Source: Sphingobium sp. SYK-6
Lineage (GTDB): Bacteria; Pseudomonadota; Alphaproteobacteria; Sphingomonadales; Sphingomonadaceae
Length of the DNA: 64,000 bases
Assembly: GCF_000283515.1 (NCBI RefSeq)
Contig: NC_015976.1
Location: 3,999,501 to 4,063,500 of the forward strand
Direction: 5' to 3'
Part shown: piece after piece, positions 58,081 through 64,000 of the stretch
Numbering within the stretch: position 1 is the stretch's first letter
Layout of the letters: each line of letters begins with the position of its first letter
Position numbers and translations under genes: made by a program
Notes under the pieces: model-generated
What the model saw: the letters and a program-made list of their open reading frames with translations, nothing else
Told to the model about the DNA's origin: nothing
Database searches by the model: none

Positions 58081-58668
58081 TCACCGCCGCCGATAGCCCG
58101 ACAAACCATCGATGGCGGCAAAGCCGTGCGCGCCCAGACGGCGGACCAGCGCGGCATGATGCGGACGAACCCCGCCCAGCGCGATAACCGGAACCGGCGA
58201 ATAGCGAGCAAGCGCGGCGAACCGGACGGCGCCGAGCGGCCTGGCGTCCGGGTGAGAGCGCGTGGCGAAGAGAGGCGAGATCAGGACGGCATCGGCACCG
58301 GCACGAACGGCCGCGCGCAATTCGCGCTGGTCATGGACCGGGGCGCTGTGCAGCCATGGCCGCTCGCGACCGGTGGAAAATCGCGAAGGCTTCACCCGCC
58401 CATGATGCCCGTCCGCGCCCAGAGCGCGTGCTACCGCCGGATTGCCTGCGACCAGCAGGCGGCATCCGCGCCGCAGCGTCAGGGTGCGCAGGCGGTCGAA
58501 CAGCGCGAGGCGCGCCGTCTGCGCCGTCGCATGGTGTCGCAGCACGACAGCCGATCCGCGCGGCAGCCGCGCCACGGCCCGCAGCAGCTGTGCTTCGCTC
58601 AGGCGCTCATCCGTCATGAGCCAGATGGCAGGGACATCCCCGCGCGATTTGCCGTGGCCTTGGCGCAT
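58081..58668 (-). CDS. Thiamine phosphate synthase / TenI-like protein
   Basis: From ATG 58668 the 195 residues show the ThiE/TenI TIM-barrel ending: AGADAVLISPLFATRSHPD and PVIALGGVRPHHAALVRRLGAHGFAAIDGL. The N-terminal part (WLMTDERL) fits ThiE, but the diphosphate and metal residues of true ThiE are only partly evident, so it may be a TenI-like or unlinked homologue. Divergent from yggS by 22 bases. Confidence 0.75.
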   Translation of the reverse strand: MRQGHGKSRGDVPAIWLMTDERLSEAQLLRAVARLPRGSAVVLRHHATAQTARLALFDRLRTLTLRRGCRLLVAGNPAVARALGADGHHGRVKPSRFSTGRERPWLHSAPVHDQRELRAAVRAGADAVLISPLFATRSHPDARPLGAVRFAALARYSPVPVIALGGVRPHHAALVRRLGAHGFAAIDGLSGYRRR

Positions 58669-58690
58669 GGGGCCTCTTATAGCGGCGCCG

Positions 58691-59383
58691 ATGAACGGGC
58701 ATAGCGACGAGATGACGGCCGCCGCCGGGCGATTGGCGGATGTCAGGGAAGCAATCCTGCGGGCCGAGCGGATTGCCGGCAGGGCCGCGGGATCGGTGCA
58801 GCTGATTGCCGTCAGCAAGACGCATGACGCCGATGCCATCCGCCCCCTCATCGCAGCCGGACAGCGGCTGTTCGGTGAGAACCGGGTTCAGGAAGCGCAG
58901 GCGAAATGGCCTGCCCTCCGCGCGGAAACGCCGGACATCGCGTTGCATCTGATCGGGCAGCTCCAGTCCAACAAGGCGGAGGATGCCGTCGCGCTGTTCA
59001 ATGCGATTCACTCGGTGGACCGTCCCTCGCTGGTCGAGGCGCTGGCGAAAGCCATGGCGAAACTTGATCGCTGGCCGGAGTGCTTCATCCAGGTGAATAT
59101 CGGGGAGGAGCCGCAGAAGGGCGGCTGCGCCATCGCGGACCTACCTTCTCTGCTGGAACAGGCGCGTGCGGTCGGCCTGCCGGTGGTCGGGCTCATGGCG
59201 GTGCCGCCGCTCGATGTCGAGCCGGCGCCCTATTTCGCCCTGCTGGACAAGCTCGCCCGCGATCATGGCCTGACTGGCCGCTCCATGGGCATGTCCGGCG
59301 ACTACGAGACGGCGATCATGCTCGGCGCGACGCATGTCCGCATCGGGACGGCCCTGTTCGGCACCCGCCCGCCGGTCGCCTGA
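58691..59383 (+). CDS. yggS: YggS/PLP homeostasis protein (PLPBP)
   Basis: From ATG 58691 the 230-residue PLP-binding barrel has K43 in LIAVSKTH as the PLP lysine, then FGENRVQEAQAKW, HLIGQLQSNKA, VNIGEEPQKGGC, and SMGMSGDYETAI. It buffers free pyridoxal phosphate and affects amino-acid balance. It is convergent with a TonB-dependent receptor; a shared hairpin lies between. Confidence 0.93.
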   Translation: MNGHSDEMTAAAGRLADVREAILRAERIAGRAAGSVQLIAVSKTHDADAIRPLIAAGQRLFGENRVQEAQAKWPALRAETPDIALHLIGQLQSNKAEDAVALFNAIHSVDRPSLVEALAKAMAKLDRWPECFIQVNIGEEPQKGGCAIADLPSLLEQARAVGLPVVGLMAVPPLDVEPAPYFALLDKLARDHGLTGRSMGMSGDYETAIMLGATHVRIGTALFGTRPPVA

Positions 59384-59408
59384 CTCCCTCCCCCGCCGGG
59401 AGAGGGAG
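59384..59408. terminator. Bidirectional terminator-like hairpin between yggS and the TonB-dependent receptor
   Basis: CTCCCTC at 59384-59390 pairs with GAGGGAG at 59402-59408, continuing inward with CCC/GGG. The plus side continues CCGGCATTTTC. It fills the 34-base gap between two convergent stops. Confidence 0.6.
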
Positions 59409-59417
59409 CCGGCATTT

Positions 59418-62276
59418 TCAGAACTTGCCGCGCAGCGTGATGCCGTAGGTGCGCGGCTCGGCCAGATAGGCCGAGAAGAGCTGGTTCGACATCGTCCCGA
59501 AGCGGCCGAGCTGCCCGGTCGACTGGTTGTTGGGGCTGGAGCTTTGCAGCGGGCTGTTGAAGGCCACCTGCGTATAGTCGCTGTCGAAGATGTTCTGTCC
59601 CCAGAACTCGATTGCCCAGCGTTCGTCCGGTCCCCGGATGCCGATGCGGGCATTGGTGACGATATAGCCATCCTGCCGCTTCTCGGGATAGAGGTCCGAG
59701 CCGGTGTTGTGATCGCCGGTCATGCGGGTATCCACATAGAGAAGGCCCGAATAGCCACCGCCGATGGGCGGCGTCCAGGCGAGGCTGGCGGTGGTCACCC
59801 AGCGCGGCGCGTTGCTGTTGTCCTGCCCTTCGAGCAGGAACAGCGCCGGATCGAGCGGGGTGGAGCCGCTGGCATTGCCGACGAGCTGATCGGCGAATTG
59901 CGCCTTCGCATAGGTAACGCCGGCCGTGCCGCGCAGATAGCGCGTGGGCGCGACATAGGCCTCCAGCTCCACGCCCTCGCTGATGAGGCCGGGCTTGGTA
60001 TCCTCGCAGGTGCCATTCGCCGCCTTCGCACTCTTGCAGCCATTGATGTTCTGCACGACGAAGCTGGTGCCGTTGAAGGTGTTGAGCTGGAAGTTGCTGA
60101 ACTCCTGACGGAACAGCGCGGCATTGAAGCCCCAGCTGCGCTTGTTGACCTTCAGGCCGATCTCGAACGCGTCCACCGTCTCGGCGCCGAACAGCAGCGA
60201 GGAGGCATCGGCATTGGTGCGCGGCGAGAAATAGGTGATCGGCGAGATGGCGGGGGCGACGCCCCGATTGCCGAGCTCGAAGCGATCGAGATTATAGCCG
60301 CCCGCCTTGTAGCCGCGCGAATAGCCGCCATAGACCATCACGCCGCCGCCGACCTTGTAGGAAAGGACGGCGGTTCCCGTGAACTCATCGTCATTGAAAC
60401 TGTCCTGCAAGTCGAGGCCGTTCAGGCTGGTGCTCGCATTGCCCAGGCACGCGAGAGTCAGGATGCCGCCCGCGAGCTGTGCCGCGCTGCCGAGTTGCGC
60501 GTTGGTCGCAACGCCGGGCAGCGCAGAGGCCTGCAGCGCCGCGCACGTCGCATTGTTGTTGTTGAGATCGGCCGAGAAGCGCTTGCGCTCGTTGGTGTAG
60601 CGCAGGCCCAGCGTCAGATCGAGCCGATCAGTCAGGTGGACGATATTGTGCGTGAACAGCGCCCAGTTCTCGCTCTTCTGATAGTAACGCGTATCGGTGT
60701 CACCCGCACCGGTCGGGATCGTGGCGAGCGCCGTCAGACCCTGCCCCAGACCGCCCGAGATGGCCGCCGCCTGCGCCTGCGCGTTGGCCAGCGGCAGACC
60801 GGCATTCACGAAGGCCTGCGTCAGTCCGGCGTTGAGATTGGCCTGGGTGCCGGCGATCAGATTGCCCACGTCGGGCGTTGCCGGATTGCCGTCGATCGGT
60901 GCGCCGCAGAGTGCAAGCTGCGCCGGCGCCAGATTGCTGGTGTTGCCGGCGCCCGCCATCAGGCGGCAGGCAGCGAAGCGGCCATAATCTGCGCCGAAGC
61001 GGATATTGTCGCGCAGCGTCAGCTTCTCGTTGGCGTAATAACCGCCGACCAGCCAGTCGAGCGCCTCGCCGAAGGCCGAGCCCTGCAGGCGCAGTTCCTG
61101 CGTGAAGGTCCTGAACTGGCGGAACGTGCCGGGGTCGCGATAGAGCAGATCGGCAGTCGAATAATCATAATCGCCATAGTCTGCCGACTTATAGTCGCGA
61201 TAGGCCGTAATGCTGGTCAGCTTCGCGCTGCCCAGATCATAATTGATCTCCGCGGAGACGCCCCAGTCCTTGAGATCGCTCACATAATCCCGGCCGGGCG
61301 TGATGCTGATCTTCCGCTCATAGGGATCCTGCGCGTAAGGCGTGGCGCCGTTCGGAAAACGGGTGCCCAACGCGCCGAGGATCGTCACGATCCGGTTGGT
61401 GGCGTTCTGCGCGTAGTTGGTCGGGCTGGTGCCGACTTCCTCGCCCGTGTCGATGAACACCGCGCCGCAGCAGCTCTCGTCGCGATTGGTATAGTCACCG
61501 ATCAGACGGATGGAGAGATCGCTCGTCGGCTCGAAGAGCAGCTGACCGCGCAGGAAATAGCGATTGCGGTCATTGGTATCGCCGGTCTCCTTGCCGGTCG
61601 CATCGACGATCTTGAGGAAGCCGTCGCGGCGTGAATAGACGCCGTCGAGGCTGGCGGCGATCGTCTCGCTGATCGGGCCGGTGACTCGCCCGGCCGCGCG
61701 CCAGAACTCGTAATTGCCATAGCTCAGCTCGCCACTGGCGCCGAAAGTGAAGCTCGGGGCCTTGCTGACAATGTTGAGCAGACCAGCCGAAGCATTGCGC
61801 CCGAACAATGTGCCCTGTGGCCCGCGCAGCACCTCGATCCGCTCGATCTCGCCCAGATCGGTGAGGCCGGCGCCGGTGCGCGAACGATAGACGCCGTCGA
61901 TGAACACCGCCACCGAGCTTTCAAGGCCCGGATTGTCGCCCACCGTGCCCACGCCGCGAATGCGCGCGGCGCCATTGGCTTCCGAGCCGGTCGAAGACAC
62001 CAGCAGCGAAGGCGCGAGCTGGTTGAGCTGGCGGATATCGTTGGCGCCGCTGTTCTGCAACGACTGGGCCGTCACGGCGGAGACCGCGATCGGCACTTCG
62101 GCGAGGGGACTGGCGCGTCGGGTCGCGGTGACGATGATGTCGCCTGCGTTATCGGGATCGTCGGCCGCATCCTGGGGAAGGGAGCCGGCACTCCCGTCCT
62201 GGGCCAGAGCTGGCGCGGCGAGCGCGCAGAGCATTGCCGCCAGACTGGCGGACACAAAGAAGGCGGGCCGTTGCAT
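59418..62276 (-). CDS. Large TonB-dependent receptor, ligand unknown
   Basis: The 952-residue outer-membrane receptor from ATG 62276 (AGGAG upstream) has a signal peptide ending ALAQD, a TonB box-like DIIVTATRR, the plug with IRGVGTVGDNPGLESSVAVFIDGVYRSR and IEVLRGPQGTLFGRNASAG, and a long barrel ending TYGITLRGKF. It is of the sphingomonad-rich type that takes up large or aromatic or polysaccharide ligands, but no transport or catabolic neighbour reveals the ligand. Several long inserted loops contain Asn/Gln/Ala-rich stretches. Confidence 0.93.
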   Translation of the reverse strand: MQRPAFFVSASLAAMLCALAAPALAQDGSAGSLPQDAADDPDNAGDIIVTATRRASPLAEVPIAVSAVTAQSLQNSGANDIRQLNQLAPSLLVSSTGSEANGAARIRGVGTVGDNPGLESSVAVFIDGVYRSRTGAGLTDLGEIERIEVLRGPQGTLFGRNASAGLLNIVSKAPSFTFGASGELSYGNYEFWRAAGRVTGPISETIAASLDGVYSRRDGFLKIVDATGKETGDTNDRNRYFLRGQLLFEPTSDLSIRLIGDYTNRDESCCGAVFIDTGEEVGTSPTNYAQNATNRIVTILGALGTRFPNGATPYAQDPYERKISITPGRDYVSDLKDWGVSAEINYDLGSAKLTSITAYRDYKSADYGDYDYSTADLLYRDPGTFRQFRTFTQELRLQGSAFGEALDWLVGGYYANEKLTLRDNIRFGADYGRFAACRLMAGAGNTSNLAPAQLALCGAPIDGNPATPDVGNLIAGTQANLNAGLTQAFVNAGLPLANAQAQAAAISGGLGQGLTALATIPTGAGDTDTRYYQKSENWALFTHNIVHLTDRLDLTLGLRYTNERKRFSADLNNNNATCAALQASALPGVATNAQLGSAAQLAGGILTLACLGNASTSLNGLDLQDSFNDDEFTGTAVLSYKVGGGVMVYGGYSRGYKAGGYNLDRFELGNRGVAPAISPITYFSPRTNADASSLLFGAETVDAFEIGLKVNKRSWGFNAALFRQEFSNFQLNTFNGTSFVVQNINGCKSAKAANGTCEDTKPGLISEGVELEAYVAPTRYLRGTAGVTYAKAQFADQLVGNASGSTPLDPALFLLEGQDNSNAPRWVTTASLAWTPPIGGGYSGLLYVDTRMTGDHNTGSDLYPEKRQDGYIVTNARIGIRGPDERWAIEFWGQNIFDSDYTQVAFNSPLQSSSPNNQSTGQLGRFGTMSNQLFSAYLAEPRTYGITLRGKF

Positions 62277-62419
62277 GGCTGATACTCTCCTGCGTTCTTT
62301 TTTCGGGCGGCGTCTGCCGCTTCTGGCGAGAATCATACGCCATGCCCGATCGCGCTGGAATTCCCCCTTTTCCGTTGATTCGTCCCTGTTGCCGATTTGC
62401 GACACTGGCGTGGGTTTAG

Positions 62420-63091
62420 TCAGGCGGGAACGGAGAATCTGAGCAGCCGGTCGGAGATCGGGACGAGCGCTTCGCTCCCCTGTCCCACCAGTGCGCGGAT
62501 TACCGGCGCCGCTACGTCAAGGCCGCCGGCATAAGCACCGAACGCCGGCATGATGAGCTTGCGTGCGCTCAGCACGAAGCAGCGCCGCGAGACGAGCCGC
62601 CCTCGAAGATTGAGGCGCCACTTGGGATGAAAATGACCGGATATTTCAGCCCCGGCTTCGTTCGGCCGAGCTTCGTGGCGCAGGATGATGTCCGCGACTC
62701 GGGTTTCATGCAGCGTTTCGCCGCCCATGTCCGGCGTCGGTCTCGGATCGTGGTTGCCGGTGATCCAGATCCAGCGGCAGCTTGCCGTGAGACGGGTGAT
62801 GCGGCGGCGCGTGCCCTCATCCATGCGGTCGCAGGCACCCATGTCATGGAAGCTGTCACCAAGGCACCACACCTCGCGCGGGCGGATGCGCGCCATCAGC
62901 CCTTCCAGAGCGTCCAGCGTCGCGACACTGTCATAGGGCGGCAGCATGCTGCCCCGGCAGGCATAAGCGCTTGCTTTCTCGAAATGCAGGTCGGCGAGGA
63001 TCAGGGCCGATCGTTCCTGCCACACCAAGGCCCCCTCGGGCAAAGCCTGCCAGGTCTGACCGCCGAAAGCGAAAAGGGATTGCGCGCCCAT
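62420..63091 (-). CDS. pdeM: PdeM: ligase-associated DNA-damage-response metallophosphoesterase
   Basis: From ATG 63091 the 223-residue protein is a calcineurin-type phosphoesterase: ALILADLHFEKASAY, LGDSFHDMG, WITGNHDPRP and ISGHFHPKW supply the two-metal ligands. This is the PdeM family, which elsewhere lies with an ATP-dependent DNA ligase and an exonuclease/helicase in a repair module; here those partners are absent from the window. A perfect SOS box lies 46 bases upstream. Confidence 0.9.
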   Translation of the reverse strand: MGAQSLFAFGGQTWQALPEGALVWQERSALILADLHFEKASAYACRGSMLPPYDSVATLDALEGLMARIRPREVWCLGDSFHDMGACDRMDEGTRRRITRLTASCRWIWITGNHDPRPTPDMGGETLHETRVADIILRHEARPNEAGAEISGHFHPKWRLNLRGRLVSRRCFVLSARKLIMPAFGAYAGGLDVAAPVIRALVGQGSEALVPISDRLLRFSVPA

Positions 63092-63137
63092 GGTGACGCT
63101 AATGACGCGATGCCGGCGCGCTTTCAATCGCTCTTTC

Positions 63138-63152
63138 GAACAAAAGCGGAAC
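63138..63152 (-). promoter_or_regulatory. SOS box (alphaproteobacterial LexA site) of pdeM
   Basis: Read on the minus strand this is GTTCCGCTTTTGTTC, a perfect GTTC-N7-GTTC LexA operator. It lies 46 bases upstream of the pdeM ATG and 61 bases before the divergent trhO start, so pdeM is the more likely target. Confidence 0.82.
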
Positions 63153-63213
63153 CCGGCCCAGCCCCGGACAATGCAGCATTCCCATGAGCCCGCTCTGCGC
63201 CTAGAGCGGCGCC

Positions 63214-64000
63214 ATGTCCGACTGTCAGCCAGCGCCGGTGCGCGTCGCCGCTTTCTATCGTTTCGCGCCGATTGCCGAGGTCCAGGCGCTTGCCGAAGAC
63301 CTGCGTGCGCAGGGCAGCCGGGACGGGCTGGTCGGCTCGGTCATTCTGGCGCAGGAAGGCGTGAACGGCACGATCGCCGGGGCGCCGGACGCCGTGGACG
63401 GCTTGCTCGATCGCTTGCGGGCGCTCCCGGGATGTGCCGATCTCGCCCCGCGCGTCCACCAGGCGGAAAGGCTCCCGTTCGCGCGCTGGAAGGTCAAGGT
63501 GAAGCCGGAGATCGTGACGATGGGACGCGAAGGGATCGACGCGGCGCATGGCGCGGGCATCCATGTGCCCCCCGCGCAGTGGAACGCGCTGATCGCCGAT
63601 CCCGACACGATCCTCATCGATGCGCGCAATGACTATGAAGTGGCATTGGGCCATTTTGCCGGGGCCATCGATCCCGGGACGCAGGGCTTCGGCGATTTCC
63701 CCGCATGGTTCGACGCGCAGGCGGATGAATGGCGGCAGGAAGCGCAGGCCCGGGGGCGCAGGCCGCGCATTGCCATGTATTGCACGGGCGGCATTCGCTG
63801 CGAGAAATCGACCGCTTACGCGCGGGCGCGCGGGTTCGACGAGGTCTATCATCTGGAAGGCGGCATTCTCGCCTATCTCGCCGAAATCGAGGAAGAAGAG
63901 AGCCTCTGGCGAGGTGAGTGCTTCCTGTTCGACGAGCGCGTCTCCATCGCGCATGGCGAGCGGACCGGGGCCGCGGCCCTGTGCCCGGATTGCGGCCAGC
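63214..64000 (+). CDS. trhO: tRNA uridine(34) hydroxylase TrhO, C-terminus cut by window edge
   Basis: The visible 262 residues contain the YceA/TrhO fold: an N-terminal domain with GSVILAQEGVNGTIAGAPD, and a rhodanese domain with the active cysteine C190 in MYCTGGIRCEKST and YHLEGGILAYL. TrhO hydroxylates U34 of certain tRNAs. Near the edge, CPDCGQ starts the C-terminal zinc-ribbon-like tail, which is cut. ATG 63214; no close upstream ribosome site is striking. Divergent from pdeM. Confidence 0.92.
   Translation, partial: MSDCQPAPVRVAAFYRFAPIAEVQALAEDLRAQGSRDGLVGSVILAQEGVNGTIAGAPDAVDGLLDRLRALPGCADLAPRVHQAERLPFARWKVKVKPEIVTMGREGIDAAHGAGIHVPPAQWNALIADPDTILIDARNDYEVALGHFAGAIDPGTQGFGDFPAWFDAQADEWRQEAQARGRRPRIAMYCTGGIRCEKSTAYARARGFDEVYHLEGGILAYLAEIEEEESLWRGECFLFDERVSIAHGERTGAAALCPDCGQ

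Overview
The window is a GC-rich, densely packed stretch of chromosome from an alphaproteobacterium, very probably a sphingomonad (Sphingobium, Novosphingobium or Sphingomonas type). The reasons are a LigAB-type extradiol dioxygenase beside a lignostilbene-type carotenoid oxygenase, a serine protease with a PEPxxW C-terminal sorting signal, large TonB-dependent receptors, two SOS boxes of the alphaproteobacterial form GTTC-N7-GTTC, and the local orders cobS/J-protein and lpoA/rsmI/yraN/gshB. No insertion sequence, prophage, plasmid gene or CRISPR array was seen. Both ends cut genes: cobS on the left and trhO on the right.

Layout. 1-5077: a minus-strand J-protein / Hsp70 / cobS group, then a tightly overlapping plus-strand run bolA-Nudix-xerC-yqeY, then a DedA membrane protein. 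5107-9376: gshB, yraN and rsmI, divergent from an LpoA-like lipoprotein, then a transaldolase-like aldolase. 9566-17795: priA, a Pro/Ala-rich membrane protein, the Ada alkylation-repair regulator, a membrane-anchored trypsin-like protease and an orphan chemoreceptor-like protein. 18089-22954: the F1 ATP synthase operon atpHAGDC, whose terminator lies inside the coding end of the next, convergent gene. 22978-28705: five overlapping minus-strand genes for a surface-glycan pathway (GT2, GT-C membrane protein, GT4, methyltransferase, UPF0104 flippase-like protein). 28966-37552: orphan cpaF, an exported methyltransferase-like protein, the PEP-CTERM protease, aconitase, a degenerate-receiver/winged-helix regulator and tRNA-Val(UAC).

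37720-44773: a VOC protein, a probable copper-uptake operon (DUF2946, Met-rich TonB-dependent receptor, TonB), then ligB, ligA and the stilbene-cleaving oxygenase. 44978-50969: SOS-controlled dinB, a long inverted repeat, an ankyrin protein, an SCO1/SenC-YcgN-YgjP run and a class A penicillin-binding protein. 51075-56902: a minus-strand run DUF3576-leuS-lptE-holA-truncated haemoglobin-DUF1971-msrB. 57268-64000: an unknown exported protein, a ThiE-like protein, yggS, a large TonB-dependent receptor, SOS-controlled pdeM and trhO.

Most of the window is core housekeeping. The accessory parts are the glycan operon, the copper and aromatic block, the PEP-CTERM protease and the regulator at 36345. 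The most suggestive functional groupings are the J-protein/Hsp70/CobS chaperone group, the five-gene glycan operon, the LSD-LigAB group and the shared SOS control of dinB and pdeM. All calls rest on reading the sequence and remembered family knowledge; no database search was possible.
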